From positions 248,001 through 312,000 of the forward strand of contig NZ_JACJRC010000002.1 in the NCBI RefSeq assembly GCF_014697025.1: a DNA stretch of 64,000 nucleotides, given 5' to 3'. The notes under the pieces are model-generated. The model did not search any database. It was not told the origin of the DNA and was given only the letters and a program-made list of their open reading frames with translations. This document shows positions 9,304 to 20,434 of this stretch, piece after piece. Source of the DNA: Alkalinema sp. FACHB-956 (GTDB taxonomy: Bacteria > Cyanobacteriota > Cyanobacteriia > Leptolyngbyales > Leptolyngbyaceae). The position numbers and the translations under genes are program-made. Every line of letters begins with the position of its first letter. Positions within the stretch are counted from its first letter, which is position 1.

Positions 9304-10656
9304 TTACTTCCCAGACAGGGCAGGGACTTTCTCCTCCGTACGATCTACAGAATTATCCCCAGGGTCAGACACTGCTTGTAAATCGGTTCCGGTAATAATC
9401 CGTGCCCCACGGCTGCGGGTGAAGTAGTTCCAAGCCCACTGGGTCATTACAACAATCTTGTTATCGACTTCGATGAGGTAGTAAATGTGAACCACAACCC
9501 AGGCTAGCCAAGCAAAGAAGCCGGAGAACTTGATAAAGCCCATGTCTACTACCGCTTCGTTATCGCCAATGACGGCCATACTGCCCAAATCGGTGTACTT
9601 AAACGCGGGTAAAGTTGCTCCTTTCGCTTGGGCTTGCAATAGATCGGAGACATATTCGCCTTCCTGCATCGCCACCGCTGCCACACCCGGCAAAGGCTTC
9701 TCTCCTTGGTGGGAAAAATTAGCCAAGTCGCCAATCACATAAATATTGGGCTGGGACTCCAGACTGAGATCGGGCTGCACCATCACCCGCCCCACCCGAT
9801 CGAGGGTTGCGCCAGCCCGTTCTTCCAAGACTTTGCCGATCGGAGAGGCTTTCACGCCTGCGGCCCACAGGACTGTTTTGGCAGGAATTGTCTTGGAGGT
9901 TTCGCCTTGCAGAACCGTCACTGCGCCATCTTCAATATTGGTCACGCGGGTGCTGACTTGCACATTCACGCCCAAGCGATCCAACGCAACATGTGCCTTC
10001 TGAGACAATTCTGGCGGATAGGGCGGTAAGACTCGATCGAGCCCTTCCAGCAGAATCACTTGGGTTTCGGTCGGATCGATGTGGTGGAAGTCATCCTTCA
10101 TCGTCTTAAAGGCCAGATCGGCGATCGCTCCGGCCAGTTCCACCCCCGCAGGCCCCGCACCCACAATCACAAAGGTCAACCAAGCCCGCCGCAACGCTGG
10201 ATCAGTTTCCTTTTCCGCTGCTTCAAAGGCTGAAAAGATCCGCCGTCGCATTTCGATCGCATCTTCGATCGTCTTCAAGCCCGGTGCCACATCCTTCCAC
10301 TGATCATTACCAAAATAGTGGTGGCTGGCTCCTGTGGCCACAACCAGCTTGTCATACTCGATTTCTTGGCTTTGCAAGATCACCTTTTGGGCCACGGGGT
10401 CAATGTCGATCGCCTCATCCATCAATACCCGCACATTTTTGTGCTTGCTGACGATCGCCCGCAGCGGTGAAGAAATATCCGCTGGAGACAAGGTTCCCGT
10501 TGCCACTTGATAGAGCAGCGGTTGGAAAAGGTGAAAGTTCCGCTTATCAATCAGGGTGACTTCAAATTGGGTACTGCCCAGCGCTTTTGCGGTGTAGAGT
10601 CCCCCAAAGCCACCACCAATAATCACTACACGCTGCCGAGCTGGAGTGTCTGTCAT
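9304..10656 (-). CDS. Type II NAD(P)H dehydrogenase (NDH-2)
   Basis: Single-polypeptide, non-proton-pumping NAD(P)H:quinone oxidoreductase of 450 residues at the membrane face. An FAD Rossmann motif VVIIGGGFGGLYTAK is at about residues 10-24, the NAD(P)H Rossmann motif FVIVGAGPAGVELAG at about 161-175, and the second FAD-contact GDLAN in the C-terminal half (YVIGDLANF). The C-terminal amphipathic, aromatic region (FFAWLAWVVVHIYYLIEV) is the expected membrane and quinone contact. It belongs with the cyanobacterial Ndb proteins; NdbA, NdbB and NdbC cannot be told apart here. Convergent with the glycosidase gene. Confidence 0.94.
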   Translation of the reverse strand: MTDTPARQRVVIIGGGFGGLYTAKALGSTQFEVTLIDKRNFHLFQPLLYQVATGTLSPADISSPLRAIVSKHKNVRVLMDEAIDIDPVAQKVILQSQEIEYDKLVVATGASHHYFGNDQWKDVAPGLKTIEDAIEMRRRIFSAFEAAEKETDPALRRAWLTFVIVGAGPAGVELAGAIADLAFKTMKDDFHHIDPTETQVILLEGLDRVLPPYPPELSQKAHVALDRLGVNVQVSTRVTNIEDGAVTVLQGETSKTIPAKTVLWAAGVKASPIGKVLEERAGATLDRVGRVMVQPDLSLESQPNIYVIGDLANFSHQGEKPLPGVAAVAMQEGEYVSDLLQAQAKGATLPAFKYTDLGSMAVIGDNEAVVDMGFIKFSGFFAWLAWVVVHIYYLIEVDNKIVVMTQWAWNYFTRSRGARIITGTDLQAVSDPGDNSVDRTEEKVPALSGK

Positions 10657-11376
10657 GTTGACCTTCGCTGATGTAACTGTGAAACAGGAGGAGGAGACGG
10701 GTTATTGAGCTTAATCGATAATGTTACCTATTGTAATAATCAAGATATGTTTCTTTATCAACTTCGCTTGAACTTTATTTTGCAGGGATCGATCAAAATT
10801 GGTAAAGCGCGATCGACGAAAAGTTTCTAGAAGCACCCCTGATCGAGTTAATTCGAGCCAACTCGATCTAACTATGCTTGAGCTAAATACGTTCGAGCTC
10901 AATACGTTCAACCTAGGGACGTTCGAGCGAAAGGTATTTGAGCGAAAGGTATTCGAGCGAAAGGTATTCGAGCGAAAGGTATTCGAGCGAAATCTATGGG
11001 ATCTGCATATGCGATGTGCAGTTGATGTGCGGTCGTTGATATCCAATCATTGATATTCGATCAATGTGCTGTTGATGGGTATTAAAGCTGACGCACCCAG
11101 CCTGTGATTAGAAATAGCTATAGCATTGATAAGTTTTACAAAAAGCACAATCGATTACAGAACGATCGAGATGGAGATCGGGATTGCCCAAGCAATTTAA
11201 GAACCCCTTGCAATCAGTCCAGCAATCTCTACAAATCTCGATCGCTCATTCATCAATGCCTCAACAATTTCGCACCGATGCCCCAGCAACGAGGCTCCAA
11301 CAATAATAGGCAACCTCATAGATTGCATCGATTGCATCGTCTACAAGATTGCCCATTGGGTTGATTTCTGCGATCG
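10657..11376. other. Repeat-bearing intergenic region, no supported gene
   Basis: Seven hundred and twenty bases between two minus-strand genes. It holds a 15-bp tandem repeat (10876-10995) and AT-rich sequence. Overlapping open frames exist on both strands (84 codons plus, 111 codons minus) because the 15-bp period keeps several frames open. Neither has a recognisable domain, and I do not call them genes. Confidence 0.6.
10876..10995. repeat. 15-bp tandem repeat, eight units
   Basis: Eight 15-bp units start at 10876, 10891, 10906, 10921, 10936, 10951, 10966 and 10981. The core form is ATTCGAGCGAAAGGT. The left units are diverged and the right ones nearly identical, consistent with recent expansion at the right end. 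Confidence 0.95.
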
Positions 11377-12660
11377 TTACCGTCGGATCGGTGTTCCGCA
11401 GGGATAGGTTGCAACAGGTTTCTCAGGCACTTTGCCTAAAACAGGGTCTAAGATCGGTTTGTCTAAGACAGGTTTCTCTAGACCAGAGCTATCTGAGACG
11501 GATTTATCTATGACGGATTTGTCTATGATTGACAAGGCTGGAGCTTGAGATTTGAGCGTTGCAGCCGTTTTCTTCGCAGCATTGTAGTCTCGACGTAGCT
11601 CATCCATCATTGCATCCCGGCGATCGTAGAGCCGTTTTAAGGGCCGAGGTGCACTTTGGTTGAGGGTGTAAGCGGTCAAAATGGGCAGGGCGATGGTACT
11701 GTCGGTGTAGCACACGATCGCGCTGGGCAACTCTTCGGGATCAACCTTACCCCAACTGACCGCTTCACTGGGCGTGGCACCGGACAGCCCCCCCGTATCC
11801 GGTCGCGCATCAGTAATTTGGATAAAGAAATCATGGCCCCGTTCTTCCAATCCCAGGACTTCATGTAGTTGGGGCTGGGTTTGCAGAAGAAAGTTTTTGG
11901 GACTGCCACCCCCCAGGATAATGGCGGCACTTTTGCCCACGTCCCCAGACTCCGTTTGTCTCGCAGCATAGGCGATCGCTGCCGTTTCATTGACATCAAT
12001 CATGGGATCGATAAACAGATCATTGCCATCCAGCGCCACCGCTGCCACATTCATACCGATCGAACTGTCCCCTGGAGAAGAGGTGTAGATCGGCACGCCA
12101 CACTCATAGGCCGTGGACAGCAGCGACGGTTGTTGTACCCCCACCTGTTGCTCAATCTCGTAAACATACTTCCCTAAAAGGTAGTGAAACTCCGCTGTGC
12201 CCATGCGTTTCTGGAAGGGTTCTGCCTGGAGAATCTGACGCAAAAATGCATCGGTACTGAGCAGCACATCATAGTCAAACACAATGTCGTAAATGCGAAT
12301 GCGACCTTCTTGCCGGAGTTTCACATCATCCACAAAGGGATTGCTGGCATAGAGGGCCAAGCCGAGGCCATAGTGCATGTCATGGTAGAGGTTGGCCCCT
12401 GTGCTGATAATCCAGTCAATAAAGCCCGCTCGCATCAACGGCGCGATCGCGGACACCCCAAATCCCGCCGGGGTTAAAGCCCCTGACAAACTCAGCCCAA
12501 CCGTGACTCCTGGCTGAAAGACTTGCCGCGCTAACAACTGACAGGTTTCCCGGAGCCGTGCTGAGTTGTAAGCGGTGAAATAATGATCAACCAGATCCAC
12601 AACATTGATGCTTTCCGGCATGGGCATCGGGGTGATTTTTTGACTGTAAAACTTTGACAT
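11377..12660 (-). CDS. Deoxyhypusine-synthase-like enzyme (homospermidine biosynthesis type)
   Basis: A 427-residue member of the deoxyhypusine synthase family. Bacteria lack the eIF5A substrate, and cyanobacterial members are usually annotated as homospermidine biosynthesis proteins that transfer an aminobutyl group from spermidine using NAD. Seen: [13 protein letters not shown] (about 87-99) and [14 protein letters not shown] (about 194-207) in the NAD-binding core, and GGGSPKNF (250-257), whose Lys255 matches the catalytic lysine that forms the imine intermediate. Residues about 385-420 are a low-complexity tail (repeated DKSV/DKPI/EKPV) encoded by five 15-bp units at 11456-11530, so the gene appears to have grown at its 3' end. 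Polyamine product is inferred from family. Confidence 0.88.
   Translation of the reverse strand: MSKFYSQKITPMPMPESINVVDLVDHYFTAYNSARLRETCQLLARQVFQPGVTVGLSLSGALTPAGFGVSAIAPLMRAGFIDWIISTGANLYHDMHYGLGLALYASNPFVDDVKLRQEGRIRIYDIVFDYDVLLSTDAFLRQILQAEPFQKRMGTAEFHYLLGKYVYEIEQQVGVQQPSLLSTAYECGVPIYTSSPGDSSIGMNVAAVALDGNDLFIDPMIDVNETAAIAYAARQTESGDVGKSAAIILGGGSPKNFLLQTQPQLHEVLGLEERGHDFFIQITDARPDTGGLSGATPSEAVSWGKVDPEELPSAIVCYTDSTIALPILTAYTLNQSAPRPLKRLYDRRDAMMDELRRDYNAAKKTAATLKSQAPALSIIDKSVIDKSVSDSSGLEKPVLDKPILDPVLGKVPEKPVATYPCGTPIRR
11456..11530. repeat. 15-bp coding tandem repeat in the DHS-like C-terminus
   Basis: Five degenerate 15-bp units begin at 11456, 11471, 11486, 11501 and 11516, each resembling GATTTGTCTATGACG. 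Read on the minus strand they encode the pentapeptide-periodic tail ([25 protein letters not shown]). Confidence 0.88.
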
Positions 12661-15724
<3,064 letters not shown>

Positions 15725-15771
15725 TCCCTGGTGGTGTTGTCCGTCCCGTTAACGGCAACCTGTGAATCATA

Positions 15772-15815
15772 AAAAGCGCGATCGCTCTCTGATTTGAGGA
15801 AGCGATCGCGCTTTT
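15772..15815. terminator. Bidirectional terminator built on a HIP1 palindrome
   Basis: A perfect 15-bp stem, AAAAGCGCGATCGCT (15772-15786) with AGCGATCGCGCTTTT (15801-15815), and a 14-base loop. It has A/T runs on both sides and lies between convergent groEL2 and mscL. The stem core is the HIP1 octamer GCGATCGC. Confidence 0.88.
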
Positions 15816-15928
15816 CAGTATTGAGATTTATGGGATTGCCGGATGATCGACAAAATGATTGGGGCTATATACCGGGTATTTTTATAAAAGCTTGGGTATG
15901 AGCACATCGCTTGAGAGACTGAGGCAGA

Positions 15929-16333
15929 TTAACGCGATTCAACCGCGCGGGCAATGCGTTCCAACAATACAACTTGCGGATCAGGTGCTGCTGCTGCCTC
16001 GGCTTCTTCTAGAGCCTTCTGGCGTTGCAGTTTCTTCTTGGCGGCTTCCATCGTGCGAATCAAGATAAAGATTGAAAGCGCAATTACCAAGAAGCTGAGT
16101 ACCGCTGCCAGAAACTTACCGTAGAGGATGCCGTTGTAAGACAAAGCCTCTAGATTCTTGGCATTGATGGCGGTCAATGCAGGACTCAAAATTGCTGGCG
16201 TAATAATGTCTTCTACCAAGGAAGTAATAATTTTGCCAAATGCGCCCCCAATCACTACTGCAACTGCTAGGTCTACAACGTTTCCCTGCATGAGAAACGC
16301 CTTGAAATCATCCCAAAAGCTAGACCGTGCCAT
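15929..16333 (-). CDS. mscL: Large-conductance mechanosensitive channel MscL
   Basis: Homopentameric plasma-membrane channel that opens under hypo-osmotic shock. It has 134 residues, the usual length. The N-terminal amphipathic helix (SSFWDDFKAFLMQGNVVDLAVAVVIGGAFGKI) with the pore-lining Gly/Ala pattern is TM1. The periplasmic loop is about 45-68, and TM2 is YGKFLAAVLSFLVIALSIFILI. The charged C-terminal helix (AAKKKLQRQKALEEAEAAA) is typical of the cytoplasmic bundle. It is separated from groEL2 by the shared terminator and lies downstream of the photolyase-family gene on the same strand, 33 bp away. Confidence 0.97.
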   Translation of the reverse strand: MARSSFWDDFKAFLMQGNVVDLAVAVVIGGAFGKIITSLVEDIITPAILSPALTAINAKNLEALSYNGILYGKFLAAVLSFLVIALSIFILIRTMEAAKKKLQRQKALEEAEAAAAPDPQVVLLERIARAVESR

Positions 16334-16366
16334 AAAAAGCTGTGCCTTCCTAATATCGAAAATTTG

Positions 16367-17959
16367 CTATGGGCGTATTATAGGGGCTGTTTCACTTCTA
16401 TGAATCTCTTGCTTAGGGAGATTTTTATCTTTTTTTGGGAAATATCCTGTTTTTGGAGGAAACGCCGCTTCATAGCGTTGCTCGTTGGCCGTGGCAGATT
16501 TGAACAAATCAACGATCGGATGGGGATAATCCACGCCTACCCGTATCCCCCATTGTTTTTGCTCAGCGTTTGGTTTTTGCTCAGCGTTGCCCAATTTCCA
16601 GGGTTCATGCACTTGATTGACAGGTAATTTGGCCAGACAGGGCAACCAGTGTTTGACGTATTTTCCTTGGGGATCGTAATCCTTGGCCTGTTTCGTAATG
16701 TTGAAGAACCGGAAACCACGGGCATCATTCCCAACTCCGGCGGCGTAATTCCAATTCCCCCAGTTGCTGCACACATCGTAGTCAATCAGTTGGGACTCGA
16801 AATATTCCGCCCCCATCCGCCAATCGATCCCCAAATTTTTAGTCAGAAAACTCGCGACATTCTGCCGTCCTCGGTTGGACATAAAGCCCGTGGCCGCCAG
16901 TTCCTGCATATTGGCATCCACCAGCGGATATCCGGTTTGCCCCGCCTGCCATTGCTCAAAGCGTGGCCAATCCTGCTTCCAAGGAAAGCTCACGCCCCGT
17001 AAACCGTCTCGATAGAACACCCGATCGCCGTGCTTGGCGCAGACCCAGCGAAAATAATCGCGCCATAGAAGTTCAAAAATGAGCCAGTAGGTGGAGTCGT
17101 TGCGAATCCGTTGGGTTTCGTATTGGGCGACTTGCTCATAGAGATAGCGCGGCGATAGGCAGCCCAACGCTAACCAAGGGGAAAATTTGCTGGAGTCATC
17201 GGGATCCAACATGCCATTGCGGGTTTCTTTATAAATCCTCAGGCGATCGCGCTGCCAAATGTACGCTTGCACCCGGTTTATTCCCGCTGTTGCTCCACCT
17301 GTGAATTGAAATTGACACCGGGGATCCGCCGTAGGGCGGGTAACACCTAGGGTTTCTAAGGTTGGTAAGTCACCCCGATCGATCTGGGCGGGGAGGGTAG
17401 GAAGTGTGTTCGGGGTAGGGGCACAGGGGCGGATGGTTGCAGCCTTTTCGACTTGCTTGCGAAAGGTGGTGAACAGTTCTGGCAAGTCCGGCATCGCAAA
17501 GGGCAAGTCATCGGGATGGTACAGCGTAGCCCCCCAAGCCGTTTGCACTGGAATGTTCAACGCTTTGAGCGATCGTTGCAGGCCCTGTTCCACTTGCAGT
17601 TCCTCAGCGGTAACCTCTTGGTGAAAGGCGACCGCCTGGATCTCCAGACCATCTTCTGCACTCGAAAGCAGCTGCTGCACCAGCTTGGGGATTTCCACCT
17701 CTGGATACCCAACGCGGAGGATCAAATCACTTCCCAGCGTTTGCAACGATCGCCGCAGATCCGCCACGCTCTGCAACAAAAACTGCGATCGCCATGGCCC
17801 TGTTTTGGGAAACCCAAAGGAAGTTGTGCCAAACTGCCGCAGATCAAAACAGTAGACAGGGATCACCACAGCCCCGGACTGGGCAGCTTGGCTCAGCAAC
17901 CCATGATCGTGAATTCGGAGATCATTACGGAACCAAAGAATAACTGCTTGTCTAGCCAT
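16367..17959 (-). CDS. Cryptochrome/photolyase of the CRY-DASH type
   Basis: FAD-binding blue-light protein of about 530 residues. The N-terminal Rossmann-like antenna domain starts ARQAVILWFRNDLRIHDH. The helical FAD domain contains KFSPWLALGCLSPRY, ELLWRDYFRWVCAKHG, TGFMSNRGRQNVASFLTKN, and CSNWGNWNYAAGVGNDAR with FFNITKQAKDYDP, which are diagnostic for CRY-DASH. Members repair CPDs in single-stranded DNA and may act in signalling. The C-terminal tail has a tandem NAEQKPNAEQKQ duplication. ATG 17959 gives the conserved N-terminus; the longer TTG start at 17974 is less likely. Confidence 0.92.
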   Translation of the reverse strand: MARQAVILWFRNDLRIHDHGLLSQAAQSGAVVIPVYCFDLRQFGTTSFGFPKTGPWRSQFLLQSVADLRRSLQTLGSDLILRVGYPEVEIPKLVQQLLSSAEDGLEIQAVAFHQEVTAEELQVEQGLQRSLKALNIPVQTAWGATLYHPDDLPFAMPDLPELFTTFRKQVEKAATIRPCAPTPNTLPTLPAQIDRGDLPTLETLGVTRPTADPRCQFQFTGGATAGINRVQAYIWQRDRLRIYKETRNGMLDPDDSSKFSPWLALGCLSPRYLYEQVAQYETQRIRNDSTYWLIFELLWRDYFRWVCAKHGDRVFYRDGLRGVSFPWKQDWPRFEQWQAGQTGYPLVDANMQELAATGFMSNRGRQNVASFLTKNLGIDWRMGAEYFESQLIDYDVCSNWGNWNYAAGVGNDARGFRFFNITKQAKDYDPQGKYVKHWLPCLAKLPVNQVHEPWKLGNAEQKPNAEQKQWGIRVGVDYPHPIVDLFKSATANEQRYEAAFPPKTGYFPKKDKNLPKQEIHRSETAPIIRP

Positions 17960-18047
17960 AGTCCTTGTTCTCAACGTGAACTGACACCAGCTCGGTGCTC
18001 AAAGAGCTGCGCTTGAATCAACGGGCTGGCGATGCCATAAACCGCCA

Positions 18048-18076
18048 TAAAAAACAGCGATCGTTGCGATCGCTGT
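18048..18076 (-). terminator. Rho-independent terminator after yggT
   Basis: A 10-bp perfect stem, ACAGCGATCG (18054-18063) with CGATCGCTGT (18067-18076), and a 3-base loop. On the minus strand it is followed by a T-run (complement of 18049-18053). It suits the YggT gene ending at 18170 and again uses a HIP1 core. Confidence 0.82.
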
Positions 18077-18138
18077 CTCTTGAAAAGAGCTAAATAGATG
18101 GATGACTGCTAAGCGTAGCTTTTTAGCAGCATCATTTC

Positions 18139-18170
18139 GTAATCATTTCAAATCGTAATCATTTCGAATC
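18139..18170. repeat. 16-bp duplication abutting the yggT stop
   Basis: GTAATCATTTCAAATC (18139-18154) is followed directly by GTAATCATTTCGAATC (18155-18170), with a partial third copy at 18131-18138. The last base is part of the minus-strand TAG stop (18170-18172). Confidence 0.9.
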
Positions 18171-18481
18171 TATACCATGCCCAGCAGCGAACTACTCACA
18201 TACGCCATCGCGGGAGCCAATGCAGAAACAATTAACTGTCGAGCAACGCTAAGCGCAACAAAGGCCAGAATAGGAGAAAAATCCATGCCACCTAGGGGCG
18301 GAATAATCGATCGGAATAGGTTGAGATAGGGATCGGTTAGCTGTGACAGAATGGCCCAGGGTTGGTTATACCACTGAATGTTTGGGAACCAACTCAACAG
18401 CACTCGTAGCAACAGCAAGCCGTTGTAGATAGTTAAAAACGACAGAAGGGTCTGAATCAGAATGGCTGTGGCTGAGTTCAT
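18170..18481 (-). CDS. YggT family (Ycf19-like) membrane protein
   Basis: A 103-residue integral membrane protein with two YggT-type hydrophobic segments, LLSFLTIYNGLLLLRVLLSWFPNI and SPILAFVALSVARQLIVSALAPAM. The conserved short motif between them is DPYLNLFRSIIPPLGGMDFSPI. Family members (Ycf19, CCB3-like) take part in membrane complex assembly, nucleoid or septum behaviour, or cytochrome b6f heme attachment in plastid relatives. The exact role here cannot be read. It is followed by its own terminator. Confidence 0.92.
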   Translation of the reverse strand: MNSATAILIQTLLSFLTIYNGLLLLRVLLSWFPNIQWYNQPWAILSQLTDPYLNLFRSIIPPLGGMDFSPILAFVALSVARQLIVSALAPAMAYVSSSLLGMV

Positions 18482-18579
18482 AAATCTTGCGCTCCCAAAC
18501 GTTCGGCTAATCGCTCGAATGACTTGACTGCTTGACTGGACTTCTTTAGTTTACTGGATTTTTTAGCGTTACGTGGATG

Positions 18580-18978
18580 CTAGGAATCCTCACTTGTGCG
18601 GCTTTCAGGGCGCTCGGAGTGTAGGGTTAGCTCCTCCAATTGACCACTGCCGTTGACATGGCGTAATTGTTGCTGCACGCCATCGATCGCTTGATTCAAC
18701 TGAGCAATTTTTTCTTCCAAACTCTGCCGAGCCAGTTCGATCGTCTGCTCAGTAGAGACCGTATCCGTGGCAACCCTCAATGCGCGTTTGCGAGACCGAG
18801 GGGGCTTGGTCGTCTCATCGTCTGTTTGGCTGAGGTTAGAACTGCTGGAGCTAGACCCCTCAAGCTCCGCTTTGCCAGTCGAGCGATGGGCAAGCACAGC
18901 ACCCAGCACCCCACCGGCAAGGCCACCGATGATGGTACCCAAAATAAACCCACTGGAGAAATTGTCTTGCTGACTCAT
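18580..18978 (-). CDS. Small Gly-rich membrane protein, YtxH-like
   Basis: A 132-residue protein of unknown function. An N-terminal glycine-rich hydrophobic helix (SSGFILGTIIGGLAGGVLGAVLAH, about residues 8-31) resembles YtxH/gas-vesicle-protein-like anchors. It is followed by a Ser-rich linker, a basic patch (PRSRKRALRV), and a predicted amphipathic or coiled-coil helix (SLEEKIAQLNQAIDGVQQQLRHV). A single-pass anchor with a cytoplasmic coiled coil is inferred. It lies 98 bp upstream of yggT on the same strand. Confidence 0.78.
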   Translation of the reverse strand: MSQQDNFSSGFILGTIIGGLAGGVLGAVLAHRSTGKAELEGSSSSSSNLSQTDDETTKPPRSRKRALRVATDTVSTEQTIELARQSLEEKIAQLNQAIDGVQQQLRHVNGSGQLEELTLHSERPESRTSEDS

Positions 18979-19270
18979 GGCCCAATCTGCTCAAAACTGC
19001 CGATCCTGAATCTATCCTATTACGTCTCGATCCCACTCTTCTACCTTGCGTACTTTCCCTGGGGATCGAGTCCTGGAGATCTGGCCCTGGAGATCTGGGT
19101 TCATCCACAATAACTTGGGTTCGCCCAAAATCCCTTGGACTCGCCAAAAAGAACACTGAGTCATGTCATGGGGAACCAGCATGTCATGGGAAAACAGGGG
19201 ACAAGCCATCCCTCTCAGAACTGACTGCCCCGTTTATACAACCCTATTTCCCAAACCCCACAGGTCTCTG

Positions 19271-19305
19271 CTCAAGTCCCAAAGGTGCTCTAAGTCCCAA
19301 AGGTG
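19271..19305. repeat. 18-bp-period duplication across the upp stop
   Basis: AAGTCCCAAAGGTG occurs at 19274-19287 and 19292-19305. The right copy holds the last upp codons next to the TAG stop (19290-19292), and the left copy is a downstream duplicate in the 3' spacer. Confidence 0.85.
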
Positions 19306-19940
19306 CGATCGCCCGCATCCCCCAACCCTGGCACAATGTAGCCCTGATCGTTCAAGGTTTCATCGATTCCCGCCGTAAAGATATTGAGCATTGGGTAGGT
19401 CACACTAAGCTTCTGCAAAGCGGCATGGGCCGCTACGACAGCAATAATCCGCACATTGGCAGGATCAACCCCACGACTGGTCAACTCATCCATTGCCATG
19501 GTGGTGGTTCCCCCCGTTGCCAGCATCGGATCCGTAATCAGAACTTTCGTTTCGGGATTCAGACGTTCCGGGAGTTTGTTGAGATAGCAGCTGGCTTCTA
19601 AGGTCTCCTCGTTGCGTACAATTCCCAAATGGTAAATCGAGGCCAAAGGCAATAATGCCTGGGCTCCATCCAGCAAAGCCAAGCCAGCCCGTAAAATTGG
19701 CACTACCACGACGGGGACTTCTGGATTAATAAAAGTCGCTGGACAACTCGCCAAGGGCGTCTCAATCGTTGTATCGGTTGTGGGCAGCCAATCCCGTACT
19801 GCTTCATAGGTCAGCCATCGTCCCAGCTCGGTCATGGCGCTACGGAACAAAGCTGGTGGGGTTCCCGCATCACGGGCAACGCCCAACCAATGCTTGATGA
19901 GCGGGTGGGGTGGCACATAGACACGCAGCTGAACAGTCAT
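19290..19940 (-). CDS. upp: Uracil phosphoribosyltransferase
   Basis: Salvages uracil to UMP with PRPP in the cytosol. The 216-residue length is typical. Seen: VVVVPILRAGLALLDG (substrate region), the PRPP-binding loop VLITDPMLATGGTTTMAM (about 132-149), and the C-terminal uracil-recognition stretch GYIVPGLGDAGDRTFGT. Two ATGAATCCTA units lie just upstream of the start (about 19942-19962). The stop codon falls inside a short duplication. Confidence 0.96.
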   Translation of the reverse strand: MTVQLRVYVPPHPLIKHWLGVARDAGTPPALFRSAMTELGRWLTYEAVRDWLPTTDTTIETPLASCPATFINPEVPVVVVPILRAGLALLDGAQALLPLASIYHLGIVRNEETLEASCYLNKLPERLNPETKVLITDPMLATGGTTTMAMDELTSRGVDPANVRIIAVVAAHAALQKLSVTYPMLNIFTAGIDETLNDQGYIVPGLGDAGDRTFGT

Positions 19941-20434
19941 ATGAATCCTAATGAATCCTATTTCAGGGGTAAGACAGGTTTAAGTCTGCCCTATCATACT
20001 CTGTCCCCGTCTCTAGATCAGGGAAACCCTAAAATCTCACAGAATAAAATTTACGATTGGCCTGAAATTTGCTACTGGCCTGAGATGAGCGGTTCACTAT
20101 CGGCCTAGCGTCGCCGCAATGAATCCCAATTAATTCAGCACGATCGCAAATCCGATAAATGCAACTAGCTCTCAATAGTATTGACATTAAATTTCAATAG
20201 AGCTACAGTACTCTACAGTGTTCTCCTCTCTAGAGGATCGGTAGGTGGGGCCCAACGGCAGCGACGGCAGCGATCGTGTCCCCCCTCTTTTTTTGTCATT
20301 TTTGCCACCCGATCGATCCAACTCAATCTTTTGGCCGCAGCTCTGTTTTTAGTCGCAGTCTGATAGGACTGTGCAACAAACCGTTACACTAAGTTACGTG
20401 CTTTGAAATACGTGGTTTTTGGAATGGGGGTTCC
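19941..20434. other. Divergent promoter region between upp and crtH
   Basis: Four hundred and ninety-four bases separating divergent genes. A 60-codon plus frame here has no family features. I see no RNA gene or strong palindrome. Confidence 0.55.

Noticed and set aside
10711-11053. Overlapping open frames on both strands (84 and 111 codons) with pentapeptide periodicity
   Set aside because: The periodicity follows directly from a 15-bp tandem repeat. It does not match the pentapeptide-repeat consensus A(D/N)Lxx, and there is no start context or domain.
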